Part shown: positions 20,555 through 29,588 of the stretch, piece by piece
How the letters are laid out: each line of letters begins with the position of its first letter
How positions within the stretch are numbered: position 1 is the stretch's first letter
Source of the DNA: Solimonas aquatica
Lineage (GTDB): Bacteria > Pseudomonadota > Gammaproteobacteria > Nevskiales > Nevskiaceae
Length of the DNA stretch: 64,000 nucleotides
Assembly: GCF_900111015.1 (NCBI RefSeq)
Contig: NZ_FOFS01000001.1
Location: 248,001 to 312,000 of the forward strand
Reading direction: 5' to 3'
Program-made: the position numbers and the translations under genes
Notes under the pieces: model-generated
Seen by the model: the letters and a program-made list of their open reading frames with translations, nothing else
Databases searched by the model: none
What the model was told of the DNA's origin: nothing

Positions 20555-20573
20555 GTTTGGGCAGGAGTGTGCT

Positions 20574-21761
20574 GTGAAGGAATTCTTCGATCCCGACTGG
20601 GGGCCGGCGACGCTGGGCGTGCGCGCGGCCGAGCCGCGCGGCGAGAACGGCGAGCATTCGGCTGCGATCTCGCTGACCTCCAGCTACGTGTTCCGCAATG
20701 CCGCCGAGGCCGCCGCCCGCTTTTCCGGCGCGCAGGATGGCTACATCTATTCGCGCTTCAGCAATCCCACGGTCGAGGCCTTCGAGCGACGTCTGGCGGC
20801 CATGGAAGGCGGTGCGAGTTGCGTGGCCACCGCCAGCGGCATGGCGGCGGTGCTGAGCCTGTGCCTTACCGTGCTCAAGGCCGGGGACCACATCCTGTCC
20901 TCGCGTGGGCTGTTCGGCTCCACCATCAATCTGTTCAACAACTATCTGACCAAGTTCGGCATCAGCGTGAGCTATGTCGATCAGACCGACCTTGCGGCCT
21001 GGGAAGCGGGCCTGCGGCCCAACACGCGCCTGCTGTTCGCCGAGACGCCGACCAATCCCCTGGTGGAGCTGGCCGACATCGCGGCGCTGGCCGACATCGC
21101 GCATCGTCATGGCGCGCTGCTGGCGGTGGACAACTGCTTCCTGACGCCGGTGCTGCAGCAGCCGCTGAAGCTGGGCGCCGACTTCGTGGTGCATTCGGCC
21201 ACCAAGTACATCGACGGCCAGGGTCGCTGCGTGGGCGGCGCCATCGTCGGCGACGCGCAGCGCGTGGGCAAGGACGTGTTCGGCTTCATGCGCACGGCCG
21301 GTCCTTGCCTGAGCCCCTTCAATGCCTGGGTGTTCCTCAAAGGCCTGGAGACGCTGTCGGTGCGCATGAAGGCGCATTGCGCCAATGCCCAGGGCCTGGC
21401 CGAATGGCTCAGCGAGCAGGTGGCGGTGCGTCGCGTGCATTACCCGGGCCTGCGCGAGCATCCGCAGCATGCACTGGCGCAGCGTCAGCAGGCGGGCTTC
21501 GGTGCGGTGCTGGCCTTCGAGGTCGAAGGCGGTCGCGAAGAGGCCTGGCGCGTGATCGACGCCACGCGCCTGCTGTCCATCACCGCGAATCTGGGCGATG
21601 CGCGCAGCACCATCACCCATCCGGCCACCACCACGCACGGCCGCATCAGCGCCGAGGCGCGCGCCCAGGCCGGCATCGGTGAAAACCTGCTGCGCATCGC
21701 GGTGGGCCTGGAGGATCTGAAAGACCTGCAGGCGGATCTGGCGCGCGGTCTTTCGGGATGA
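20574..21761 (+). CDS. metZ: O-succinylhomoserine sulfhydrylase
   Basis: 395 residues; PLP enzyme of the Cys/Met metabolism family making homocysteine from O-succinylhomoserine and sulfide. PLP lysine K211 lies in FVVHSATKYIDGQGR, and AETPTNPLVEL and SRFSNPTVEAFE are family signatures. The start is GTG 20574, set by GCAGGAG six bases upstream; an in-frame TTG at 20553 falls in the terminator T-run. Controlled by the SAM-II riboswitch upstream. The stop overlaps the next gene (ATGA). Confidence 0.95.
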   Translation: MKEFFDPDWGPATLGVRAAEPRGENGEHSAAISLTSSYVFRNAAEAAARFSGAQDGYIYSRFSNPTVEAFERRLAAMEGGASCVATASGMAAVLSLCLTVLKAGDHILSSRGLFGSTINLFNNYLTKFGISVSYVDQTDLAAWEAGLRPNTRLLFAETPTNPLVELADIAALADIAHRHGALLAVDNCFLTPVLQQPLKLGADFVVHSATKYIDGQGRCVGGAIVGDAQRVGKDVFGFMRTAGPCLSPFNAWVFLKGLETLSVRMKAHCANAQGLAEWLSEQVAVRRVHYPGLREHPQHALAQRQQAGFGAVLAFEVEGGREEAWRVIDATRLLSITANLGDARSTITHPATTTHGRISAEARAQAGIGENLLRIAVGLEDLKDLQADLARGLSG

Positions 21762-22528
21762 ACGCGCAGCAGCGCGCCGCCTGGCGTGCGGCGCTGGCGA
21801 TCTGCGATCCGCAGGCCAAGTGCGAGGCGGTGGCGGCGCTGGCGGCCGGGGATTTCGCTGCACCGGCCGATGCAGCGCAGGCGCCGCTGCCGGGACGGCC
21901 GGACAAGCCCGCGCTGGTGCATCCGCGCGAGGTCGCGCATCGCGGCCTGGGCACTGTGGCCGGTCGCATCGCGCTGCTGCACGCGGTGGCGCACATCGAG
22001 TTCAATGCCATCAATTTGGCGCTCGACGCCGGTTTTCGTTTCGCCGACATGCCGGAGGCCTTTCACGCCGACTGGTTGAGCGTGGCGGTGGACGAGGCGC
22101 GGCACTTCCAGCTGCTGCGCACGCGCCTGCGCGAACTGGGCGCCGACTACGGTGATCTGCCCGCGCACAACGGGCTCTGGGAAGCCGCCGAGAAGACCGC
22201 GCACGATCCGCTGCTGCGCATGGCCCTGGTGCCGCGCGTGCTGGAAGCGCGTGGCCTGGACGTGACGCCGGGCATGATCCGGCGCCTGCTCGACGTGGGT
22301 GATACGGCGACGGTGGCGGCGCTGGAGGTGATTCTGCGCGAGGAGGTGCGGCATGTGGCCATCGGCACGCACTGGTTCCGCACGCTCTGCGCACAGCGTG
22401 GCCTGGAGCCGGAGGCGGCCTTCGCGCAGCTGCTGGCCGAGCATCGCGTGCGCCTGCAGCCGCCGCTGAATCTGGATGCGCGTCGCGCCGCGGGTTTCAC
22501 CGAACCCGAGTTGTCCCTGGCAGGCTAA
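21758..22528 (+). CDS. DUF455 ferritin-like protein
   Basis: 256 residues. Two ExxH-type helices supply probable di-metal ligands: E in HIEFNAINLA with DEARHFQLL, and E in VLEARGLD with EEVRHVAIG. This ferritin-like arrangement defines the DUF455 family, whose reaction is not established. Translationally coupled to metZ through ATGA, so it may share the SAM-responsive leader; a link to sulfur or iron chemistry is possible but unproven. Confidence 0.87.
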   Translation: MNAQQRAAWRAALAICDPQAKCEAVAALAAGDFAAPADAAQAPLPGRPDKPALVHPREVAHRGLGTVAGRIALLHAVAHIEFNAINLALDAGFRFADMPEAFHADWLSVAVDEARHFQLLRTRLRELGADYGDLPAHNGLWEAAEKTAHDPLLRMALVPRVLEARGLDVTPGMIRRLLDVGDTATVAALEVILREEVRHVAIGTHWFRTLCAQRGLEPEAAFAQLLAEHRVRLQPPLNLDARRAAGFTEPELSLAG

Positions 22529-22537
22529 ACTTGCGCC

Positions 22538-23557
22538 ATGGCCCACTCCGCCCACGACCACGCGCACGACCACGATCATGCTCACGAGCACGAGCACGAG
22601 CACGAGCATGACCACGACCACGACCATGGACACGGTCATCCGCACAGCCATGGCCACGGCGGCCATGGCCATCACGGTCATCACCACGGCCCGCCGGCCT
22701 CCGAGCGCAAGCTGTTCTGGACCCTGCTGCTGACCGGCGGCTTCATGATCGCCGAGGCCATCGGCGGCGTGATGGCGGGTTCACTGGCGCTGCTGGCCGA
22801 TGCCGGGCACATGCTCACCGATGCCGCCGCCTTGCTGATGGCCTTCACGGCGGTGCGCGCCGCGCGCCGTCCGGCGACGCCGCACCTGAGCTACGGCCAT
22901 CATCGCTGGCAGGTGCTCGCCGCCTTCGTCAACGGTCTGGCGCTGCTGCTGCTCTCGGCGGTGATCGTCGCCGAATCGCTGCAGCGTCTGCTCAGTCCCG
23001 TGCCGGTGCAGGGCGCTGCGGTGATGCTGATTGCCGCCATCGGTCTGCTGGTGAATCTGGCCGCGTTCGGCATCCTTTCCGGCGGCGAACAGAACCTCAA
23101 TGTGCGCGCGGCGCTGGCGCATGTGCTGGGCGATCTGCTGGGCAGCGTCGCGGCGCTTGCTGCCGGCGCCCTGATCTGGGCCTTCGGCTGGATGGCGGCC
23201 GATCCGCTGCTGTCGATTCTGGTGGCGCTGCTGATGGTGCGCACCGGCTGGAGCGTGGCGCGGCAGTCTGCGCATGTGCTGCTGGAGGGCGCGCCGGAGG
23301 GCCTGCATGAAGAAGCCATCGCCAGCACGCTCAGCGCCGAGCTGCCGATTCTGCACAGCGTGCACCATGTGCACGTATGGTCGCTGAGCGACGACAAGCC
23401 GGTGGTGACCCTGCACGCCGTCCTGAAAGACCATCGCGATCACGATGCCAGCCTGCGCCAGATCGAAGCCGTGCTGCGCCAGCGCTTCGGCATCACGCAC
23501 AGCACCATCCAGCTCGAAGAACGCGACTGCACGCCGCAGGCGGCCTGTCGTACCTAG
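22538..23557 (+). CDS. Cation diffusion facilitator with histidine-rich N terminus
   Basis: 339 residues. The first 50 are almost entirely His with Asp, Glu and Gly (for example HEHEHEHEHDHDHDHGHG), followed by six membrane spans and a cytoplasmic metal-binding domain. The intramembrane zinc site residues are visible as LLADAGHMLTD (span 2) and AHVLGDLLGS (span 5), both HxxxD, which marks a Zn/Cd/Co-type CzcD/ZitB exporter. It starts nine bases after DUF455 and may be cotranscribed. Confidence 0.93.
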   Translation: MAHSAHDHAHDHDHAHEHEHEHEHDHDHDHGHGHPHSHGHGGHGHHGHHHGPPASERKLFWTLLLTGGFMIAEAIGGVMAGSLALLADAGHMLTDAAALLMAFTAVRAARRPATPHLSYGHHRWQVLAAFVNGLALLLLSAVIVAESLQRLLSPVPVQGAAVMLIAAIGLLVNLAAFGILSGGEQNLNVRAALAHVLGDLLGSVAALAAGALIWAFGWMAADPLLSILVALLMVRTGWSVARQSAHVLLEGAPEGLHEEAIASTLSAELPILHSVHHVHVWSLSDDKPVVTLHAVLKDHRDHDASLRQIEAVLRQRFGITHSTIQLEERDCTPQAACRT

Positions 23558-23650
23558 CCTCCGCTCACGCATTGCCTGCGGCGTGGGCTGTCCCGTAAAG
23601 TTCTGGGCATTCCGCGCCGGGGGCGCGGCCCTGTGCCCAAGCGCGTATTG

Positions 23651-24034
23651 ATGATCCGCCGTCGCCTGCAAATCTGGCTGTGGTGTTTGCTGCCCTTCCT
23701 GGCGGCACACATGCTGGTGCCGGCCGGTTTCATGCCGCAGTTCGCCAATGGTCATGCGCAGTTGGTGCTGTGCAGCCTGCACGCCGATCTGCAGATGCAG
23801 ACGACGGCCACGCCCGCGAGCCTGCGGGCGCTGCTCAGCAAGCAGCAGGGCGGGGCGCCCGGGTCGCACTGCCTGTTCTCGCAGGCCGCCGCACCGGCCT
23901 TGGCTTGGCTGCCGCCGCCGGCAGCACCGTTGCAGCTACTGTTGTGTGGCGTGCAGCCCATGCTGGTTGCTGCGCTGCCACGCGACTGCACACCCACTAG
24001 CCATCGCGCTCGCGGTCCTCCCTCCACGCTCTGA
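23651..24034 (+). CDS. DUF2946-like small membrane protein
   Basis: About 127 residues starting MIRRRLQIWLWCLLPFLAAH, with a signal/anchor helix and the LVPAGFMPQF segment typical of DUF2946 proteins; an in-frame GTG at 23633 would add six residues. Cysteines occur near residues 41, 74 and 100. Such proteins commonly precede TonB-dependent receptors, as here (174-base gap). Function unknown; a metal-related role is suggested only by the neighbours. Confidence 0.65.
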   Translation: MIRRRLQIWLWCLLPFLAAHMLVPAGFMPQFANGHAQLVLCSLHADLQMQTTATPASLRALLSKQQGGAPGSHCLFSQAAAPALAWLPPPAAPLQLLLCGVQPMLVAALPRDCTPTSHRARGPPSTL

Positions 24035-24207
24035 GCTGTGACATACAGCGGGCAGGCCGCCGAGCGGCGTGCCCAGGGCTCGATCGTGCTTCTGAACAAC
24101 GCTGCGCAGTCCTCATGGCTGCTGCGTGCAGCGTGCGCCGGCCACAGGCCGGACCGCGACCGAGCGCCTCTCTGGCAACTTCAGCAGCAGCCGGATCGGA
24201 TGGATTC

Positions 24208-26271
24208 ATGAACACTCGTTTTCACATCAGGCTGGGCCTGCTGCTGGCCGGCCTCTACGGCGCGCAGGCGCAGGCGCAGACCACGGCGACCAGTACTGCG
24301 GAACATGACAGCAGTCCTGCCGCTGGCGTCGGCGACGCCAGCTTCGTGGTGGAGGAAGTGCTGGTCAGCGCGCGGCGCCAGGGCCTGGCTCAGGCTTCGG
24401 ACATGCTCACCTCTGTCGATGTCGCCGGGCCGGGCCTCGTTGAGCACGCCAATGCCGGCTACGCCTGGGAACTCTTCGGGCGCATGCCCGGCGTAATGCT
24501 CACGCAGTTCAACCAGGGCACCACCTCCGGCAAGCTTTCGCTGCGCGGCTTCAACGGCGAGGGCGAGGTCAATGCCGTGAAGCTGTTGATCGATGGCGTG
24601 CCGTCCAATAGCAATGACGGCAACATGCCGTATATCGACAGCGTGATGCCCTTGGAAATCGCTGCGCTGGAAGTGGTGCGCGGTACCAACGACCCTCGGT
24701 ACGGCCTGTACAACATTGCGGGCGATGCCAACATCGTGACGCGCAGCGGTGGCAGCTATCAGCAGGTGCGCGGTGGCTACGGCGGCTGGGGACGCTACGA
24801 CCTGCAGGCGGTTTCCGGCTACGAGCGTGGCGGCTTCACGCAGAACTACGTGCTGGGTTATGTCGACGGAGACGGCTACCGGCATCACTCACATTCCCGC
24901 AAGCACAGTATCAGCGGCCAATGGGCCTATGACTTCGGCGGCGGCCAGCGTCTGGCCTTCCACGCTCGCCGGTATCGCGCCGAGGCGCAGGAGCCGGGTT
25001 ATCTCACCGATGCCGATGCCTATGCCAATCGTCGCGAGTCCTATGCGTTTTCCGCATCCGACGGCGGCGAACGTGGCATTGCTCAGCTGAGCCTGCATCT
25101 GGACTTGCAGCCCAGCACGCAGCTGTCCTGGAGCAGCCTTCTGTATCGCAACCAGCTGGATGATCAGCGCTTCGTGCGTTTCTCTGCCGGGGTCTCGCAG
25201 CAGGAGCGCGACACCGACGAAACCCACTACGGCGCACGCAGCGGCATGACTTGGCGTCCGGACTGGGGGCTGCTGCCGCAGACACTCGTCGAGTGGGGCG
25301 TGGATGCCGAATGGCAGCGCAACGAGAGCGAACGCTACAGCACGGCCCAGCGTCAACGCCAGACGCAGACCCGCGACCAACACTTCGCCTTCAATGTCTA
25401 CGGCGCCTACGCGCAGGCCAGCTTGCGGCCGCTGGACTGGCTGAAGCTGGTGCCAGCCTGGCGCGTGGATCGCGTCACCGGCAATTTCCACAATCAGCTC
25501 AACGACAGCCGCTATCCGGTCAATGACTACGGCCTGATCCAGCAACCGAAGATCAGCGCGGTGGCCTCGCTGGGCCAGCGCGCGAACCTCTACGCCAACT
25601 ACGGCCGCAGCTATCAGGTGGGCATTGGGTCCGCCAGCTACAAGATTCCGCCGCGCACCACCGACCTCAAGCCTTCGATCAACAATGGCGTGGAACTGGG
25701 CAGCAAGTTCGTTCCCGCCAGCTGGCTCAATGGCCGCATCGCGATCTGGCGCCAGACCGCCAGCGACGAGGTACGCCGCAAGCTCAATGATCCCTTGGGC
25801 GACTCCGAGAATGTCGGCAAGACCCGGCGTCAGGGCCTGGACCTGCAGGCCAACGTCAAAGCCCTGGAGCAGCTAAGCGTCTGGCTGGCCTATGCCTATC
25901 AGGATTCGGAGATTCTGGTGCCGGATCCGGCGGCGCCTGCCACGCGCGGCAAGCAGATTGATCACGTGCCGCATCAGCTGATCACCGGTGGCGTCGACTA
26001 TATGCCGATGCCCGCGCTGAGCCTGTCGCTGGAACTCAACACGCAGAGCAACTACTACCTGGAGAGGACCAACAACACCGGTCAATACGGTGAGCTGTTC
26101 AATCTCAATCTCGGTGCCACATATCGGCCTTGGCCGCAGCTGCAGCTGGAAGCGCAGGTGGCCAATCTCACCAACGAGCATCACGAATACGTCTGGTGGG
26201 ACGGCACGCAGGCCTTGCATGCGCCGGCCGCGACGCGTGCGTACTACGGTGCCGTGAAACTGAGCTTCTGA
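24208..26271 (+). CDS. TonB-dependent outer-membrane receptor
   Basis: 687 residues. Signal peptide about 1-24 (GLYGAQAQAQ), TonB-box-like FVVEEVLVSARR near 47-58, plug domain with LRGFNGEGEVNAVKLLIDG and VVRGTNDPRYG, then a 22-strand-type barrel ending in AYYGAVKLSF with terminal Phe. Closest in style to siderophore/metal receptors of the FecA type. It ends one base into the PepSY gene (TGATG), so the pair is translationally coupled. The substrate cannot be read from sequence. Confidence 0.92.
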   Translation: MNTRFHIRLGLLLAGLYGAQAQAQTTATSTAEHDSSPAAGVGDASFVVEEVLVSARRQGLAQASDMLTSVDVAGPGLVEHANAGYAWELFGRMPGVMLTQFNQGTTSGKLSLRGFNGEGEVNAVKLLIDGVPSNSNDGNMPYIDSVMPLEIAALEVVRGTNDPRYGLYNIAGDANIVTRSGGSYQQVRGGYGGWGRYDLQAVSGYERGGFTQNYVLGYVDGDGYRHHSHSRKHSISGQWAYDFGGGQRLAFHARRYRAEAQEPGYLTDADAYANRRESYAFSASDGGERGIAQLSLHLDLQPSTQLSWSSLLYRNQLDDQRFVRFSAGVSQQERDTDETHYGARSGMTWRPDWGLLPQTLVEWGVDAEWQRNESERYSTAQRQRQTQTRDQHFAFNVYGAYAQASLRPLDWLKLVPAWRVDRVTGNFHNQLNDSRYPVNDYGLIQQPKISAVASLGQRANLYANYGRSYQVGIGSASYKIPPRTTDLKPSINNGVELGSKFVPASWLNGRIAIWRQTASDEVRRKLNDPLGDSENVGKTRRQGLDLQANVKALEQLSVWLAYAYQDSEILVPDPAAPATRGKQIDHVPHQLITGGVDYMPMPALSLSLELNTQSNYYLERTNNTGQYGELFNLNLGATYRPWPQLQLEAQVANLTNEHHEYVWWDGTQALHAPAATRAYYGAVKLSF

Positions 26272-27428
26272 TGGACCTGCAGCACCGCACCCGGGCGACA
26301 TCCAGCTCGCGCCTGACGGCGCGCCGCGTCTGGTGGCGGCTGCATCGCGATCTGGGTTTGAGCGTGGGTCTGGTGTTCGTGCTTCTGGGCCTGAGCGGCA
26401 GCCTGCTGGTGTTTTATCCGCGCCTGGATCTCTGGCTCAATCCGCAGCTCCAGGTTGCGCCACAGCCAGGGCCGGAGCAGAGCTATCAGCAAATGCTGGA
26501 AACGGTGCAAAAGGCTTATCCGCAGTGCGGCGGCAGCTGGCAGCTGGAGCTGCCGCTGCGCGCGGAGGATCGTGCCTACACCGCGCGCTGCCGGCGCACG
26601 GCTGCTGCCATGAGTGGCGAGTTCGCGCCGCAAATGGTGACGGTGAATCCCTACACCTTGCAGGTGCTGGGCAATCGGCAGTGGGGACAGACCGTGATGA
26701 GCTGGATCTACGATCTGCATCTGACCCTGCTGCTGGGAACGACAGGTACCTTGCTGCTCGGCGGCATCGGCCTGCTGCTCTGCCTCTCCCTGGTCAGCGG
26801 CTTCTATCTGTGGTGGCCGCGGCAGCTGGCTTTCGCCAAGGCCTTGCACTTCAAGCGCGGCGCGGCGGCGGCGCGACGCAACTATGATCTGCACAAGCTG
26901 GCTGGCGTGTGCGGACTGGCATTCACGCTGATGTTGACGGTAACGGGCGCGCTGCTGGCGACACCACAATGGTTCAAGCCGACGATTGACGCGCTCTCCC
27001 CGCTGGCAAGGATGCCGATGCTGCATTCGGCTCCGGCCGCCGGCCGGGCGATGCTGGATGCCGATACCGTCGCCGGGTTGGCGCGTGCTGCGTTTCCTGA
27101 TGCCGAATTGCGCTGGCTCGACACCCCCGAGGACGCGCAAGGCGTGTACAGCCTGAGACTCTGGCAGCGCGGCGAGCCCAGCCGCCGTTTCCCGAAGACT
27201 TTCGTCTGGCTGGACGCCTACAGCGGTGCGTTGCTGGCCACTCGCGACGCGCGCCAGCGATCGGCAGGCGATGCCTTGTTCGCCTGGCTGCATCCACTGC
27301 ACAACGGTGAGGTGCTGGGCCTGGCTGGACGCTGGCTGATTCTGCTGGCCGGTGTCCTGCCGCTACCGATGTACGTCACGGGATTCATCCGCTGGCGTCA
27401 GAAGTGCAGGGCGGCACGCGGCCGATAG
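26271..27428 (+). CDS. PepSY-domain inner-membrane protein (siderophore-reductase type)
   Basis: 385 residues from ATG 26271. Four membrane spans: about residues 29-50 (LGLSVGLVFVLLGLSGSLL), 160-190, 215-235 and 350-370. Histidines within or beside the spans (WWRLHRDLG, IYDLHLTLL, YDLHKLAG, FAWLHPLH) suit haem or metal coordination. PepSY proteins of this type pair with TonB receptors and are thought to reduce ferric chelates. Start overlaps the receptor stop. Confidence 0.88.
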   Translation: MDLQHRTRATSSSRLTARRVWWRLHRDLGLSVGLVFVLLGLSGSLLVFYPRLDLWLNPQLQVAPQPGPEQSYQQMLETVQKAYPQCGGSWQLELPLRAEDRAYTARCRRTAAAMSGEFAPQMVTVNPYTLQVLGNRQWGQTVMSWIYDLHLTLLLGTTGTLLLGGIGLLLCLSLVSGFYLWWPRQLAFAKALHFKRGAAAARRNYDLHKLAGVCGLAFTLMLTVTGALLATPQWFKPTIDALSPLARMPMLHSAPAAGRAMLDADTVAGLARAAFPDAELRWLDTPEDAQGVYSLRLWQRGEPSRRFPKTFVWLDAYSGALLATRDARQRSAGDALFAWLHPLHNGEVLGLAGRWLILLAGVLPLPMYVTGFIRWRQKCRAARGR

Positions 27429-27498
27429 CCTGCACCTCGTTACCGAGCAGATTCGCGATCCGGGCTGCGCTGGCTGCAGCGGCGGCGCGATACGCGGC

Positions 27499-28197
27499 TC
27501 AGACTCGGCCCAGGATCGGAATGCAGGCGCCGCTGATGGCCTCGGCCTGGGGTGAGAGCAGGAATACGATCAGATCCGCAATGGCTTGCGGACTGACCCA
27601 GCGGCTGAAATCCGCATCCGGCATATCGGCGCGATTCACCGCTGTATCGATGATGCTCGGCAGTATCGCGTTGACGGTCACGCCGCGATCCTTGAGTTCT
27701 TCGGCCAGCGCCTCGGTGAGCTTGGCGACGCCGGCCTTGGAGGCGGTGTAGGCGCCCATGCCGGCGGCGGCCTTGGCCGCAGCGGCGGCGCCGATGTTGA
27801 CGATGCGCTTGCCCTGGCCGGGCGCGCCGACCAGATGCGGCAGTGCGGCCTTGCTGGTCAGCAGCGCAGTGCGCAGGTTGACGCGATACAGCAGATCCCA
27901 GCTGTCCACACTGCCGCCTTCCACGGTTTCCCAGCGGAAGGTGCCGGCGATGTTGATCAGGCCGTCGATGCGGCCGAAGCGGGCGAGCACGCGCTGCAGT
28001 GCGGCTTCGGCGGCACCGGCTTGGTTCAAGTCCAGTCCACCCAGACGCAGGAGCTTGTCATCGGCGCTGGCGGCTTCCTTGTCCGGCGCCTGGTCCAGCA
28101 GCGCGACGCGACCGCCCGCCGCCAGCACCGCCGCGCCGACCGCGCGACCCAGGCTGCCGAAACCGCCGGTGATCACATAGCTCTTGGCATCCAGCAT
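27499..28197 (-). CDS. Short-chain dehydrogenase/reductase with atypical active site
   Basis: 232 residues. NAD(P)-binding TGGFGSLGRAVG at 10-21, LINIAG at 80-85, active-site YTASK with Y150 and K154. The position of the catalytic Ser, 13 residues before Tyr, reads Ala (VNIGAAAAAK, A137), so catalysis may be weak or altered. Substrate unknown. Same strand as the DapB-like gene 109 bases upstream; convergent with the PepSY gene. Confidence 0.87.
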   Translation of the reverse strand: MLDAKSYVITGGFGSLGRAVGAAVLAAGGRVALLDQAPDKEAASADDKLLRLGGLDLNQAGAAEAALQRVLARFGRIDGLINIAGTFRWETVEGGSVDSWDLLYRVNLRTALLTSKAALPHLVGAPGQGKRIVNIGAAAAAKAAAGMGAYTASKAGVAKLTEALAEELKDRGVTVNAILPSIIDTAVNRADMPDADFSRWVSPQAIADLIVFLLSPQAEAISGACIPILGRV

Positions 28198-28306
28198 GAA
28201 ACACTCCTGAAAGATTTTGTCTGCGCCACGCAGGCGCGGACCGAGGATCGATTATTGAAAATGCCTTGTACGCCGGTAAACCGCAGGCTTGTCCTGTCGC
28301 GCAGTG

Positions 28307-29389
28307 TCAAACATTGCCTGCGCGCAGATCGGGAATGATGTTGGGCAGATCGAGCACGGTCCGGATGCCCGGCGCCGCGGCGCAGACGTAGGGCACGGCG
28401 TTGACGGCGCGATGCGCGGTATAGCCCGGCGTCACCGCCGCCTTGTCCGCCGCCGCCGTGGTGAAGCGCAGGCTCAGCTCGAAGGGCGCATCGCCCTGCA
28501 CCTGGATTTTCCAGCCGTCGGGCAACAGCTCCCAGTCGGCCGCGAGGTCCTGGCCGCAATACCAGGTGGCGGTGAAGCTCAGCAAGGGTCTGCCCGCGTG
28601 CAGCGCCTGGACCACGGTGCGCTGCGCGGCCACGGTGCCGGCCTTGATCACGCCGGCGGCGATGTGCAGATCATGGCGCGCCAGCGCCACCTCAGCGTGC
28701 ACCTCGAGGCGCTCGAAGCTCAGGCCCAGGGCATCGGCGAGGAGTTGCAGCGAAGGTCCGAAGGCGTGACGCAGATGCTGCGCGCGGCCCTCATTGGCCT
28801 GCGCAAGCGAAGGCCCCCCGAAGCCCATCAGCGTGAACAGCATCTCCGGCGAATTGCGCGTGGACAGGTCGGCGAATTCGGCGATGTGCAGCGCATCGAG
28901 CCGGCGCTGCAGGGAACTGAGCACCAGGGGCAGGGCCTCGGTGGCGAAACCCGGGCTGCTGCCGGTGGCGTGAATCGAAGACTGTCCCTGCGCACAGGCG
29001 GCTTCGATGCGCGCGCGCTGCGCGGCCGGCATGGCGGCGGGATGCTGCAGCTCGTTGCGGGTGGTGACGATATTGATGCCGGCGGAGAGCAGCGTGCACA
29101 GCTCGTCGAAATCGCAGCCCTGCGGCATGTACAGCACGCAGTCGGGCTTGAGCGCGACGATGTCCTCGATGCGTCGCGTGGCCGCCACGCCCAGCGGCGC
29201 GATGCCGCAAAGCTCACCGGCATCGCGTCCGGCCTTGGCGGCGGAGTGCACATGCAGACCCACCAGCTGCATGCGCGGGTGCCGCACCACGGCGCGCAGG
29301 GCATGGCTGCCGACATTGCCGCTGGCCCATTGCGCAACGCGCCAGGGACGCAGGGACAAGAGGGGACGGGCAGGCAAGGTTTCGATCAT
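28307..29389 (-). CDS. DapB-N-like NAD(P)-dependent dehydrogenase
   Basis: 360 residues from ATG 29389 (MIETLPARPLLSLRPWRV); an in-frame ATG at 29479 was rejected because the added 30 residues are low-quality. N-terminal Rossmann domain VAQWASGNVGSHALRAV, then CVLYMPQG and the HATGSSPGFATEALP segment. These match the family of dihydrodipicolinate-reductase-like dehydrogenases that includes 2,4-diaminopentanoate dehydrogenase and actinobacterial homologues; the true substrate is unknown. Adjacent SDR downstream may act in the same pathway. Confidence 0.8.
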   Translation of the reverse strand: MIETLPARPLLSLRPWRVAQWASGNVGSHALRAVVRHPRMQLVGLHVHSAAKAGRDAGELCGIAPLGVAATRRIEDIVALKPDCVLYMPQGCDFDELCTLLSAGINIVTTRNELQHPAAMPAAQRARIEAACAQGQSSIHATGSSPGFATEALPLVLSSLQRRLDALHIAEFADLSTRNSPEMLFTLMGFGGPSLAQANEGRAQHLRHAFGPSLQLLADALGLSFERLEVHAEVALARHDLHIAAGVIKAGTVAAQRTVVQALHAGRPLLSFTATWYCGQDLAADWELLPDGWKIQVQGDAPFELSLRFTTAAADKAAVTPGYTAHRAVNAVPYVCAAAPGIRTVLDLPNIIPDLRAGNV

Positions 29390-29588
29390 GGCGATGGCTC
29401 CTGAAAAGCTCTCACGAATCCTGACGAAGCCGCCTCGTCTGCTCGGATGTGGTGGCGGCAGCAGCCGGCATGCTGACATGCGCTAGCGCAATCGTCAGAT
29501 GGTTTCAATGGCTTGAACGTCCGGCGCGCGGCCATTGTTTCGATGCGGTACCGCCGCCATGCTGAGATTCCCGGGGAGGAGAGAGACC

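Noticed and set aside
22538-22690. Tandem CAC/GAC repeats as a CRISPR or microsatellite
   Set aside because: They encode the His-rich metal-binding N terminus of the CDF protein in frame.
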